Below, piece after piece: positions 12,643 to 23,893 of a DNA stretch of 64,000 nt; the first letter of the stretch is position 1; the number at the start of each line of letters is the position of its first letter. The translations under genes and the position numbers were made by a program. The notes beneath the pieces are model-generated. The model saw only the letters and a program-made list of their open reading frames with translations. It searched no databases and was not told the DNA's origin. Source of the stretch: Gloeopeniophorella convolvens (Eukaryota > Basidiomycota > Agaricomycetes > Russulales); contig WTXD01000064.1 of assembly GCA_022496205.1 (NCBI GenBank), forward strand, positions 62,001 through 126,000, read 5' to 3'.

Positions 12643-13178
12643 GGGGAAGACGCGAGGTGGATATGACTTGGGGGCTACAGCAAGGTCGTAACTTCGCGAA
12701 ACCGGTGGACTGCGGCCTCTTGGTCCTTAAGTGACCGGATCTCGACAGACGAGCGATGGACACATCTTCCGTCACATAGGTCCACGGACGAGCTTCATTC
12801 CATACCCCCTTAGAACAATTGACTGAAGTTGCGGCGAGCCTGCATATGCGCACCACATTGGATCGATCGACAGTTCCGGACGGGATCTATGACCGAATTG
12901 TTGGAATGTATATTTCGGGCCAGGTGTGAAAATAAGCTGGGCGTACTTTCTCAGCACGTGGAGAGGTCGCGTCGCGCGAACTCCGGGAACGATTAAGGCC
13001 CGCGAACCGCGTCCGATACCAAATTGACTACATATATTTTCATGCATGGTTTACAACCTTCGACCATAGAATATGGCAACTCAGCCATAATTTCCTACAC
13101 CAGACCAGATTTCTCTTTCAGTCAGACCTCAGCAGGCTCCCCACATCCTTCGACTCATGGCCCGGGGCACTTTCCCCA

Positions 13179-13371
13179 TTACCACGGGGCGGAGACGACG
13201 CTGTCTTCAACGGGAACAACAGCGGCCGCAGCTAATACGGGCGATAAATGTCAGTAGGGAGCTATGGCGGTTTCAGTGGAGACACTCACCCTCAGCATCC
13301 TTGTAAGGAGCTGGCGAGGCAGCCGCAAGGGCGATCACGGCGAAGAAGAAAGAGATGAAGAGGCCGCGCAT
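13179..13371 (-). CDS. small secreted peptide, 44 residues (array member 4)
   Basis: Exon 1 (13371-13290, 82 nt) encodes the same signal peptide as member 3 (MRGLFISFFFAVIALAAASP), then APYKDAE. The intron (13232-13289, 58 nt) is phase 1 with a GTGAGT donor. Exon 2 (13231-13179, 53 nt) encodes AAAAVVPVEDSVVSAPW. Member 3 and this gene differ mainly in the propeptide and the last seven residues, while P-V-E-D and the terminal Trp are kept. The product is cysteine-free. Function unknown; secretion is predicted. Confidence 0.8.
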
Positions 13372-13451
13372 GTTGAGTGTTAGTGGTAAGAGATGAGGTG
13401 TGCTCGAGTCAGGTGTGATCGGTGCTGAGAGTGTGAAGCGATGGCTCTGCC

Positions 13452-13458
13452 CTTTATA
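13452..13458 (-). promoter_or_regulatory. TATA box of array member 4
   Basis: TATAAAG on the minus strand, 81 bases before the ATG, in the same surroundings as in copy A. Confidence 0.55.
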
Positions 13459-14933
13459 TACTGCAGAGAGTCCAGTGTAGCTTATTCCATGCATGACGAG
13501 TCCGGAGAGATAGCATGGAAGGTAAACTCGAGCAAGAATTGGACGCTAGGAGCGGCGCTACCTCTCCCCGGTCGTGATGCCGTACCAAGATGTTCCCAGG
13601 AAAAGTCGATGGCAATGACATAGAAGAGAGAGGAGCGAAGGCCGCAGCGGGGCCGCAGACACAGCTTCTTTCCGGTTCAGCGAACACTCCTTCCTCATGC
13701 TCGGGAGCGCGGTCACACGAAACCCGGCGGTACACTTCAGAATGTCAGAGTGCACATGACGGAGAGACTATGGTGGCGTGTACTAGTCTGGTTCGATCCC
13801 CTTTGTCTGACGTGATGGGCTTTCTCCGCCAGTGACCGACCCTTTCTGCAGGCTGAGGGGCGTGGGATAATCGAAGTTGCCGAAGCCATCAAGGACATCA
13901 AAGGCGATGCTGAAGCAGGAAGACGTTCCGTATGAGCAGGGGCCCAGAAGCTGCAAGCCAAGTACATAGATATTGTACTAGCCAATCAAACTTCTTGATA
14001 CCGTCGAGTGACCAGCACGTTATACTTTCAGAGGGGAGAACAGCAAGTCCGATGGAAAGGCGAGGTAAGACTGCGTGGTATGCACGTTGAATACCACGTT
14101 GCGATAAGAGAGTAAAGAAGCAGAATCGAAGCGGCAGGAACAGTCGATGTCATTGCCCAAATAGCTGCTGGCGATAGAACCTCCAATTGTTGTACTCTGG
14201 CAGGGAGTGTCGTGCGTAGTACAATGCCGCGGTTGTAGGAGAGAACCCAACCTTTCTGGACGGGTTCCTGAGGACTGGTCACAAACCGAGGGTCTTGAGC
14301 CAGCAGAACAATGTCGCACCTTCGAAGTCGCTGTCAGCCTACATCGCCCAGTTATCGCCCTTATGCCACCGAAACCTTCGGCCCCAGTAGGAGCAAAGCA
14401 TTCAGGCACGGTCGTAAGGTGATGGGGCTTCGGAACTTTCGACTTGTACGGTCACTTCGGAGACAAAAGGTGCGTATACGTGAATCCAGCCACAGATTAG
14501 TACGTACCCTCGCAGAAGGGGACCGCCTGGAAGAATCAGTGGTCGAGCTGAATTGAAGTGCCAAACTTGCGCGAACAAACATCTACGTAAGCAGGGCCCG
14601 CTCCTCGCACGTGACTCGGGCAAAGCGATACGGTTGGCGACTCAAGTCCAGTCAAGTCCGACCTCAATGTCGTTCCGGACTGCCCTGAGCTTGCACACAG
14701 CTATACTACCCATAAAATGCTGCGAACGACTAACTCATCACATCGATCGACACCAGTAACGCGAACAATGACCAAATTATTGCACAACGAAATAGTCCAT
14801 CTCAGGCCCGACCAAGTACCCATGACCACTGACGGCGGGTCTTACAACAGCTTTCGGTCAATGCGCTGCTTCAATGGCTTGCGCATCCCAGCTTCTGCGG
14901 CTCTCGCTCATACGACACGCCGGTTTGCTGCAT

Positions 14934-15138
14934 CTACTTCTTGCCGTTCACGGCGAAGAACCCAGTCTCCTCAGGCTCGGCCATGGCAGCTGGGAACACT
15001 CTTAGTATCTTCATGCTGAGCAGGCGGATGGCGCTTACCACGGGCAACTTCCTCAAGGGGACGAGAGGGCGCGGCAACGACACCCTGCGCAAGTGCGAAG
15101 AGGGCAACGAAAGCGAAAGAGAGGGCAGAGTAGCGCAT
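14934..15138 (-). CDS. small secreted peptide, 51 residues (array member 5)
   Basis: Exon 1 (15138-15039, 100 nt) encodes an MRYSALSF start, a signal peptide ending GVVAA and the propeptide PSRPLEEVAR. The intron (14990-15038, 49 nt) has a consensus GTAAGC donor and CCCAG acceptor and is phase 1. Exon 2 (14989-14934) encodes AAMAEPEETGFFAVNGKK. The tail E-P-E-E-T-G-F-F-A-V-N-G is almost the same as T-P-D-E-S-G-F-F-A-V-N-S in member 12, which lies 19 kb away on the opposite strand. That match is the best evidence that these tiny genes form one family. No cysteine. Function unknown. Confidence 0.8.
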
Positions 15139-15227
15139 GATGAGTAGGAGGTACTGGGGCGGGTTGCAGGTTCGCCTGAGTTGATGGTTGGATGCTAAGG
15201 CTGCGCCGTTGATGAATGTCTGAGAGT

Positions 15228-15233
15228 TATAAA
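15228..15233 (-). promoter_or_regulatory. TATA-like box of array member 5
   Basis: TTATAA within GAGTTTATAACTC, about 90 bases before the ATG. Confidence 0.4.
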
Positions 15234-16289
15234 CTCATCGTCAGACATCATAGCATCGTCAAATTCAGCTCCTCAAGAAGGTTATATTGCACTCCCGTAG
15301 CATCTAGCGATCTCTGACAAAGATTCCTACTCCGCGTACCTCCAAGCGAGCCCAGGGTCAGCCCAATGTCAGCTCTGCTTAACACTTGGGCTGTGGTTGA
15401 ATACTTCTGCAAGGCACAACGCAGACTCTCAAGGGGTTTGGCCTCAGGATCGGAGAGCCTATTGGTTTTCCCGCAATACAACCGGAGGGTGTGAACTTGC
15501 GGCAGTAGCGTCTCGCAGAGCCTATCTGTGGACCGGTGGCGTCAGGTCAGGTCCTGAATCATCGGTGTTGCACATCGAGGCCGGAACAATGGTGGCATCA
15601 ATCGCGCTGATGGGTGCCTCTACAAGCACGAGGCTCGTGACCCCGGGATCTGCGTAGAGGCGGGGGCGTTCCAATATGCGGACTTGCGGAGGCATACATG
15701 CCGGTAATTGCTTGCAGTGCCAGCCCAGTGCCAGGGTTTCTTCATGCTCGCAAAGCAGTCCGAAACCAAGAGAAGATGAGGTCAGGGTTGGTCAGGGTGG
15801 ATGCAATTTACGCGCGACGGAATGACATACAGACCAGACAGCCCTGCTTACCCCATTGCGCGCATCCCACTCTCCGTCTTCGCGATCGGGGTGGATCGCT
15901 GCCTGTTGTGCCTGATCGCGGACCCGGCACAAAGGAGACTGAGGGTAAATGCATAATGCGTTGCACAAGGTTGCACATTTGAAGCTAGCGTCAACGTTAC
16001 GTTGGCAATCAGGAGAAAACACATGAGGGTGTGCGTGATACGATATGATAATCTTTCATGGACCGTCTCCCGGTGCGTGGGCGAACATAGCAACATCGTA
16101 ACAATGGCAATTTATCGCAAAAGGACAACAGTACGAAGGAAACATCTCGTCGCTGGCACGTGGGACGTGGTTCACTGCCACCTGGCACTTATAGATTACA
16201 AAGCTGGCCAAGGATGCCATTCTCCGCGACTTCCATAACGGAACAAGGATTCCGAAGCACATGCGCGGGTCAATAATGTGCGTTTAGAC

Positions 16290-16538
16290 TTAGGCTGCCG
16301 ACCTGGCAGCCGGGAGAGGCGGCAAGGCGGAGAGGATGTCGACGAGAGTAGGCGGGAAGAAGCCTTCAAAGTCAGGCTGAACTGCAGCAGCTAGAGAGAA
16401 TATCAGCCAACTATTGCGGACGGTATTCATTGAGACTGGCGCACCGAGCTTTGCGTTAGACAAACTCTTGAAAGGAGCGGCGCTCGCTGTGCAGGCGCAC
16501 GCGATCAAGGTGAAAACATACAGGTTTGGTACGCGCAT
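16290..16538 (-). CDS. small secreted peptide, 64 residues (array member 6)
   Basis: Exon 1 (16538-16445, 94 nt) encodes an MRVPNLYVF start, a signal peptide ending ACTASA and the propeptide APFKSLSNAKL. The intron (16391-16444, 54 nt) is phase 1 with a GTGCGC donor and CTAG acceptor. Exon 2 (16390-16290) encodes a longer tail beginning AAAVQPDFEGFFPP and running on through a leucine/proline-rich end. The Q-P-D-F-E-G-F-F core fits the family pattern P-[D/E/N]-x-x-G-F-F. Cysteines occur only within the signal peptide. This is the longest member of the array. Confidence 0.75.
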   Translation of the reverse strand: MRVPNLYVFTLIACACTASAAPFKSLSNAKLGAPVSMNTVRNSWLIFSLAAAVQPDFEGFFPPTLVDILSALPPLPAARSAA

Positions 16539-16601
16539 GATGTTGCTGGCTCTGAGAGTGGACAGGCTCCGCGTTAGTGGCCTCTGTGCGTTTGAGACGA
16601 G

Positions 16602-16608
16602 TTTTATA
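16602..16608 (-). promoter_or_regulatory. TATA box of array member 6
   Basis: TATAAAA on the minus strand, 66 bases before the ATG. Confidence 0.5.
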
Positions 16609-17318
16609 TTCGTGAAAGTTGTTCCTGATAGCTTTCCGTGCGTAGAGAAGCAGAGTGGTTCTATGCGAGAATCGTCGAAGGAAGCCGCGATGATGCTCAC
16701 GCCGGGCGATCACAAGTTGGTTGGTACTGATGTGGTTGGTGCTTCTTCCATCGTTCGTAGGTGGGGCCAAAATGTTCGGACAACACTCGGACCTGAGCTG
16801 AGCATGATGCTGGGGAGCGCTTGAGTGCACATCCATTGAAGCGAGAGCAGCGTCATGGAGAGTACCCACAAACCTGAAAACGTGGATACCGCAGACCCGC
16901 GGTTATGACTAAGAGGCTGAAGATCATGGGATCCATCACTCCTTGAAACAAGTAGCACTGGGTAATACCCAAGCCAGCGGTAAAGAAACCAAGAGTATGC
17001 AAATGACCTTTGTGTAGGCGAAGGCAACGTTGATGGGAAGCCCACAGCGCCAGTGGTGGGCAGAAGAAGCCCGGCATAACGCGCGCTTCATTGCGGGAAG
17101 ATCCAAGTATACGACCATCGCGGCAGTTTTCAATTCGCTCGCAGCTTCCTTCGGAAACGCAGATCAAGATGAATATGAGACGAATGAGCGAGGGTGCATC
17201 CATTACATGATAGTGGAAAGCGACACGATAATAATAGTGACAGTGGTCCAACGAAGCCCGTAGAATCTCGGGGTGCCCAAGTATATTCCTATTCCCAACA
17301 TAATCCCCAGCAGAGGCA

Positions 17319-17519
17319 TCAGTGATGCTCAGGGAAATGGTCAGGTTTGGCCGGCTCTGGCTTTGGCTCTGGAAGTCCGACACGTCAGAGGAAATACCCC
17401 GTTTCAAGGAGGATCAACGAACCGGCGGCGACGAGTTTGAAAGGCGCGAGGGGCGCTGCAGACACAGTCTGCGCGACAGCAAGAAGAGCAATGACGAAAG
17501 AGATCTGAGTGAAGCGCAT
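17319..17519 (-). CDS. small secreted peptide, 48 residues (array member 7)
   Basis: Exon 1 (17519-17423, 97 nt) encodes an MRFTQISFV start, a signal peptide ending TVSAA and the propeptide PLAPFKLVAA. The intron (17369-17422, 54 nt) is phase 1, GT-AG. Exon 2 (17368-17319, 50 nt) encodes EPKPEPAKPDHFPEHH. The tail is rich in Pro, Glu and His and keeps the K-P-D-x-F order, but lacks the G-F-F core. Exon 2 length is the same as in members 2, 3 and 11. A TATAAAG lies 84 bases upstream. The His-rich end might bind metal; that is speculation. Confidence 0.72.
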
Positions 17520-17601
17520 TGTGGTTGAGAGAATGAAAGGGTTCGTCTAGGTTATTTGGTTTTGGTTATGAGTGTGGTAGGGCGAAGTGCAGAGTGGGGG
17601 C

Positions 17602-17608
17602 CTTTATA
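17602..17608 (-). promoter_or_regulatory. TATA box of array member 7
   Basis: TATAAAG on the minus strand, 84 bases before the ATG. Confidence 0.5.
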
Positions 17609-17619
17609 GTACGAACTGC

Positions 17620-19617
17620 GGCCCGCGTTGTCAAGGGCATCAGGTGAAGTGGTGATGTGCAGTCAATGAAAAGCTATTGGGATTGACGGATCATGCGTTC
17701 AAAATCCGCAGTGTGCATTCATGAGATACTGGACGAATTGACGAAGGCCACAAAGAGAGGTCGCGATGTTCTTAGCATTGAACCAGATCAGTGCGATGCT
17801 GATACTGTTCCCAAGTGCAGCGTGCCAAAGGAAGAATACACCGCGAGGCCAGGACATAACCACCAGTTATGGTCACCAAGGCGGACCAAGAGCGCGCCAT
17901 ATACCAAAGAAAACGGCCCAACACATCTGTCTAACAACGCTGATTGATACTCCATCACATTCGGGACGCAGACAGAGCGCCCTTGGACCTGGGTTCAGAG
18001 CATTTCACGGGCGCGGAATACTTTAGGAGAATGGATTGTCCAATCTGCAACAATCTTCGACGATAGGGATAAAAGGGTCGGATAGCTTACCAGAAAGGGC
18101 AGACCATGTACTAGACATGGGCGAAGTTGTGAAATGGGCCGGCGCATCTCCCGAGAACGCCGAATTTTGCACTTCCTCACGCGGGCCCAAATCTGATGCG
18201 CCTGCGTGGGTGAAGGAGGGGCGTGAGAGACGTGATTGTTGGCTGTTATCGTCAGTCGCACGGCAAAGGGCTTATCCGGTGTTTGAGGGGGCCATCGTGT
18301 CTGCGCGAAGCGTTTTTGCGCGAGGGGATATACGGTTCTATTTAAGATAGCAGGGAGTCCTTTGCCGGGGGCGAATGGTGAGAAAACAAGTCGCGAGCGG
18401 CTCTCATTGAGCGAGCGTTCGAATTGACGGCAGGAGGCAGCGGCGAAGTGAATGGGTATATCATGTGATTGCATCATCTGATCCCGTGATGCTGATAGCC
18501 TGCGCGTCGCGTCTTCGACGGGTGGGCATGAGTAAGTACTTCACCGACTTCGAGGCGCCAAATTATTATACACGTAAGCTACTGAAGCCATCCCTATGTA
18601 GAGATGAGCATCGGTCCGCCTATCGTTCCCTATGAGGAACATTGCAACGTCCTTCCGTGCAAAGGTGGCGTGCGAGATCCGAGGATGTGACCGACATACA
18701 GTCGACAAGAACGGAAGTCGTTCATCTGCGTGCTCTGCGAACCGGACGCAGTACTTACCTACAGCTACTGTATGACAAGTCCGTACTCATCGGCACCGGG
18801 ATGTCCCATTCGAAAGAACTGTGGCGTACCTCACACAGACAGCAGCACCTTCCTCCGGGGGCGACTTCCCCATGGGAAAGCCCGCGCTTGAATGGTACAA
18901 GCACTCGAGCCCTAGGCCGGATTACACCTAATCGCCACCGCCATACAGCTGTTCGTGTTCGTGTCCCTGGTGTCGCTTGACGGTGCCTTAAGGTGCCTTG
19001 TTAAGGAACCTTTCTCCGGATTTTCCTCAATAGGCGCGCCTCCTGAGCGCCATCGTTAGCGGGGGCGCGATCGTCGCCCGCCAATATTGGGCGACGCGAT
19101 AAACTGTGCTCACGAGCAACCCTGCGAACAGCAACAAAATTGCTGTCGATGTTTATAATACAGGAAGGCCGGTCCGAAGTGCCCAGTGCCTGTATGAGGC
19201 CGAATGAGGCCTGCCCCCCAGAAGCAGCGCAAGCAGTGAGCACAAGCGGCCTGCACTTGGCGAAAATGGCGGTATGTCATGAGGTCATTGAGCGCAATAT
19301 TGAACCAGCCCGAGCCGACGCTGCTCCCATGTCAAGCGCCACGATGCCGCCACATAACTCTGACGTCGCCGCCGGGACTTGTTCTGAGTGACACTTCGGA
19401 CGATGTCAATGACAGGTTGACGGACGCCACCAGCCGTAACGCCCATGACGACAACGCTGCCGCCTTCCGTATATGTGCATGACCAGGTCGTACAGGTGTA
19501 TATTGCTGCAGCATTCCTACGCACACGCGCGCTCGACAAAGAATGTGAGGAAGAACATCAACGAAATAAAACGGGAATCACAGGTGTACCTGATGGAGTC
19601 CGAGCGTCAGCGAGACC
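17620..19617. other. no gene recognised
   Basis: Open frames up to 160 codons on either strand, but no known domain, no signal peptide and no consistent splicing. Confidence 0.45.
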
Positions 19618-20263
19618 TCATGGAAATGGAAGAGAGAGATTGCCCACCTGCTGTTCCGAAACCCATTGTGCGTATTCCTGTTGGTTCTTCTCGAACTCTT
19701 GATAGACGCGTCTCCAATCCACGCATTGATGCGTGTCGGCACGGACCTCTGCCTCACCCTCCCTTCCAAGCACCGTGTCCAGCGAAAGGTCCGCACGACA
19801 GAGCACCATCTGACGCATATAGTTCAAGCAGTGCCGGCTGAGCCTGAGGTCCTCTGGCGGGAGCTCCCCAGCGATGTCGCGCCTGATGACGTCCAGGCAA
19901 CGCAGCTGATGGAACAGGGAGATGCTGAACGGCTGGCGGTCTGGGCCGAGGTGGAGGATGCCATCGTTGGGGGCGAGCGCGGCCCACTCTGCGTCTGCGT
20001 CCCGGCCGGAAATTTGGAAGTGGGTGGTCGGCTCGATCGCCATGCGTATGGGCGGGAGGTCACCGACGTCCCAGGTGCGTGGGTAGTCAGACCCGATGTA
20101 AGCTGTCGCGGTGTGAGTCTAGTGTGTACGATACATGACTGCGGTACTGACTGTGCGTGTCAGGCGGGGTAACATGCAGCTTTGTCCGCAGGAGCGCGAT
20201 GCAGCCCAGCTTGATGAGCAAGCATAGAGAAACTAAGGTGATATATCTCGAGCCGGGCTTCAT
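19618..20263 (-). CDS. UstYa-like (DUF3328) protein, first copy
   Basis: About 198 residues. Exon 1 (20263-20152) encodes a cytoplasmic MKPGSRY start and a membrane anchor (ITLVSLCLLIKLGCIALL). A 49-nt phase-1 intron (20103-20151) follows. Exon 2 (20102-19618) encodes YIGSDYPRTWDVGDLPPI, typical of the family, then the two conserved His/Cys motifs: SLFHQLRCLDVIRR and SRHCLNYMRQMVLCRADLSL. In known UstYa proteins these motifs are H-x-x-H-C and support oxidative cyclisation or modification of ribosomal peptides (ustiloxin and related dikaritins). Here the first motif reads H-Q-L-R-C, so its second His is replaced by Arg. The gene is divergent from the second copy, with 368 bases between start codons. 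Activity is uncertain because of the altered motif. Confidence 0.85.
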
Positions 20264-20631
20264 GGTCGCTGGAGGGGGACGGGTGTTCCTAAGCAGCGCT
20301 GGATATAGGGAAGGTGGGCGACTGCCAGGCGACGCTTGGAAAAGCACCCCCAGGGGGAACGATTAAGGGGGAGCTGTGGTGCCGCGGCCGGAGGAGATCA
20401 GATGGAATCTGGAGGCGTTGTGAGAAATGATGCCCGCGCCCGGGCATGTGGACGCCCCGTAAACGCCATCGGGCGGCGTTCTATTATCAGCGCCGGGGGT
20501 GCACCTTCGCGAAATCAGAGTGATGAAGATAAATCGCCAATTCTGCGTTGAGGAGGCGTAAAGATCAGGACTTCGTCTGGTCTCAGTGCCCACGCGTGTC
20601 TGACAGCACGGATAGACTAACCTCGGACAGC

Positions 20632-21394
20632 ATGCTCAGCCACCGGCAGACAAGCATCGTCCTCGTCCTCGTAGCCCTCCTCAGCGTCGCGTCCATCTTC
20701 CTGACCCACTCGCTGTATGTCTTCGTGCGCAATGTTCAATTTGGACGGGCTGTTATGGTCAAGGAATACAGTCAGTGGCCCGTGCATATTCGGACGTGCT
20801 TGCTTCGACTGACCAACGGCCACTCGACAGGCATGCAGGGCGACGACACCCCTCCATTCTTCCCTCTGACGCTGAAGAGGAAACTCCGGATGGTAGTGGA
20901 AGAGACTGAGCATTACGCGCCGCACGGACCAGGCGCAAAGGACGAGTGGCGCTTCGAGATGGGGTTCGGCTTTGACGGCGCCGGTCGCGTCGGCTCCGAC
21001 AACCGGACGTTCGCCGTCGCGCTCTACCACCAGGAGCACTGTCTGCGCTACTTCCAGACAGAGCTCACAGACCACTCTCCGAACAAGAAGGACTTCCCGC
21101 ACCACCACCATTGCTTCGACTATCTGCGCCGGGAGGCGCTGTGCCACCCCGACCTCACGCTCGAGCGTGGAGACTTCACGAAGCGCGACTTTGACGTGGA
21201 CCGCGAGGGCGCGACGCACGTCTGCCGCGACTTTGAGACAGCCTGGGACATCAACACGGACAATTGGTTGGGCTGGTATTACTTCTTGAATTCGACGCGT
21301 CTGCCCAGTGAGTCCCACACGTTTCTTATCTGCCATCCGTGTCTGAGCGCGATGCCCCGCTCCTGCAGCGTACCCAAGTCTGGATTTTGACTGA
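20632..21394 (+). CDS. UstYa-like (DUF3328) protein, second copy
   Basis: About 213 residues in three exons (20632-20770, 20831-21307, 21369-21394), with introns of 60 and 61 nt. The chosen start (MLSHRQTS) is followed directly by a membrane anchor (IVLVLVALLSVASIFL). The luminal part has both family motifs complete: ALYHQEHCLRYFQ and HHHHCFDYLRREALCHPDLTLE, then DREGATHVCRDFETAW. The small last exon ends TYPSLDFD. The full H-x-x-H-C motifs suggest a working member. Family knowledge: such proteins oxidatively modify peptide substrates in the secretory pathway. Together with the first copy it forms a divergent pair in the middle of the peptide array, so a role on those peptides is an attractive but untested idea. 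Confidence 0.88.
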
Positions 21395-21399
21395 AGCGT

Positions 21400-22054
21400 A
21401 TTTGATTGACAGTCTGTATTTTTTCGTACAGATACCTGAGAATACATGTTGCGCCCGTTCGTAGACGATTGCGCGAGAACGTCGAAGCGCCACCACGCGG
21501 CTGCTTCCTCGACTCCAGAGCGGATATTCCTATCTGGGCACGAGACCATATCGCCCTTCCAGCTCTCCAGCTTCGTCTTTGTGATCACCAACAGCAATGC
21601 CACTGTGAGCTAATATGAAGGCGCACTGCCTCTCTTCCTGATGCATTGATTGCCCGGAGGAGCTCTAAGAACTTTCATTTATCCCAAAACGACACTAGCC
21701 TCTTATAGGTGCGGCCCTGCGGTATCATTTTCCGCCTCTCAATCGGCTGCTGTATGAGTATGTTTCCCATAGGCGAACGCTATTTGATCTATCAAAGAAT
21801 CCGGTGGACCGTGGGCCTCTACGAAGCTGCCCACATGAGGAAGGTCCGCGCGCGCAGGCACTGGTCAAAACCGTCGACTGACCATGCGCAAACACTAGCC
21901 TAGTGTGCGCCTATCCTCAAGTTCGTGGCGTAGTGCCCACCTAATATCCTGACGTTGACAGGAGGCTTCCCCATATTCTCCTGCCCCTCGAAAGGCTCTG
22001 TCTCCCGGACATTTCCCCTCCACCCATTGTTGACATCGTCTTGTCGTCTCCACT
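21400..22054. other. intergenic
   Basis: No supported gene between the UstYa-like pair and the But2-like gene. Confidence 0.45.
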
Positions 22055-23061
22055 ATGTGGCGCCGCAACTACCAGGCCTTACCACAAGACAAGTCGGAGG
22101 AGGACTTCACCAACTCCGAGTCTTCATTGGATTCCGGTACTATATCTCCTCCTCGATCTCACATTGCGATGACATCCTGACTCAGTCCCTCCAGTGGTTT
22201 TGAGCAATAGGACCAAGGCGCTCCTTCGTTACGGCTTTTTCATCATCGCCGTCTGCACCGTCTTTGACGCCCTCCTCCTGTTGGTCCTGGGCTACCGCTA
22301 CGCCAAGGCTACCTGGTACCCGCTCGACCCGGACAAGCTCGAAACACCAAGCACGTACATCAACTTTGACCTCTCTACCGCAACGGCACGAAGACAGACG
22401 CGAAGTTCGGCCCCATCAAGAGCCTGCCCCGCGCGCTTGCCCAAGTTTCCGCTAGCGAACCTAGCAAGATTTACCCGCAATGGCCCGTGTCTTCCTGGCG
22501 CCTTACGGTACCGTGCCTTACAATGACAGGCACTTGCTCGTCGAGCCTGGAGTGAGTCACCTACCGGGCGCTCCTCAGAACCTGGCGCTAAGTCGTAGCA
22601 GATCTCGACCTTCCTCCAATTCCGCGCGCTGGATTACGGACTGGAGGAGTGCAAGCTCACGCTCGAGGTCCCAGAATACGGCGCGAAGAACATGCACATC
22701 GCGCGCGTCGGCACGCCTATTGATGTCTGGTCGCTCGAGGTCGACGGCAAGGTCGACCTGCTCAAGCTCTCGTACAACACCCTGCCGCGCCGGGTCGAGA
22801 AAGTTGGCACGTTCACGCCCAGGTACAACTCGACCGAGTCGCTCCCAAGCTTCGCATGCACGTCTGGCACGTACCACGCCTTCCTGCTCACGTGCTCGGA
22901 AGGCGCGCGGAAGGAGGACTGCTGGATGGACGTGACGAGCGTAGGGGAGGACAACATTGGTGCGTTGCCAAGTGCTCCCGTGCATCCGCGCGCATCGGAC
23001 TCACGCACGCGCCCTCGTCGCGATCGCAGGACTGTACTTGGAGCAGCATCAGACGATCTGA
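22055..23061 (+). pseudogene. membrane-anchored But2 C-terminal-like protein with two apparent frameshifts
   Basis: Exon 1 starts MWRRNYQALPQDKSEEDF; a phase-1 intron of about 60 nt leads to a single membrane anchor (LRYGFFIIAVCTVFDALLLL). Then come the YINFD and LYRNGTK blocks, LPRALAQVSASEPSKIYPQW, LAPYGTVPYNDRHLLVEPG, a phase-0 intron, FLQFRALDYGLEECKLTLEV, and a last exon ending LYLEQHQTI. This order matches basidiomycete proteins carrying a But2-type C-terminal domain. The frame changes twice with no usable splice site: a two-base gain in CTCTCT near 22,371-22,376, and again near 22,480. Either the gene is broken or the read has errors there. Family and order are solid; integrity is not. 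Confidence 0.62.
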
Positions 23062-23893
23062 GCCCGATCCGGCAGGAGTAACGATACCTTCTTGTATTTG
23101 GTATATGCGCGCACCGCGAGTTGTGTACGTTGTCGCCATCAGAGCGTGAGATGCATGCATAAATTGCGGACCCCTTTTCGGGGAATCTCGCGGCGTGGCT
23201 GGCCTCATCCGGAACAGAAAATGTCAAGCGGAGGTTTGCGTTGGCGGCCCTGAGTCTCGCTTGTTGGAGACGTGCCTGAGATGTACAGCGAGAGCACGTA
23301 GCTCTATCGGGAGCGCAGGTCTAGGCCCCACGCGCCGCGCCAAGGCCTCCAAATTTGCCTCTCTATTTGCCTCTCTATTGCCTCTTCCTGGAGACGTCGT
23401 AACGGTTTCACAATCCACATACTGCGGATGAGTTGAAAAGATGACGCGCAAAAGAAGGTGTTTTGATAGGGAGTGTCACGCGAGGTATGTTCGCTGATGG
23501 ACGATGGGCGATCCTACGGGGGGGTGAGAAATCGCGCGCAGATTTGTTGGGTGTTTGGTGCTTCTGAGCACGCGGCCCGAGGACAAAGAGTCCGGTGCCG
23601 GCCGGTGTCAGTTCCCGTCGAATCTCTGATTGCAAGTCACAAGTGTCCGCGAAAGGCTTCATGCACTTGTTGCGTTGTCCTGTCGCGAGGCGATGCCGCC
23701 GCCGCTCAGTTTTTGGGCCTTTTTCTCGTCATAAGATGCTCCGCGCGGGGCCCTCCCTCTCGAGGGACAAGCCTGCCGTCGCCCCCATCCGCCACCACAG
23801 CGCCTGTCACTCGTTCATTTAGGTTGCCCACCTTCTTCCTCGATCGCGGCGCTGCCTTGTTTGACAGACAAGTGACATCTCCATTGCATTGCA

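Larger units (their letters stand above)
13041..14410. repeat. segmental duplication, copy B
   Basis: Counterpart of 10,424-11,980, offset by about 2.6 kb and in direct orientation. It carries array member 4. A minus-strand open stretch (13,977-13,783, beginning YNIYVLGLQLLGPC) is broken by a one-base difference in copy A, so any second gene in the unit would be intact only here. Confidence 0.75.

Noticed and set aside
20617..21603. 328-codon minus-strand open frame
   Set aside because: It is the antisense of the UstYa-like gene at 20,632-21,394, which has both family motifs and good introns.
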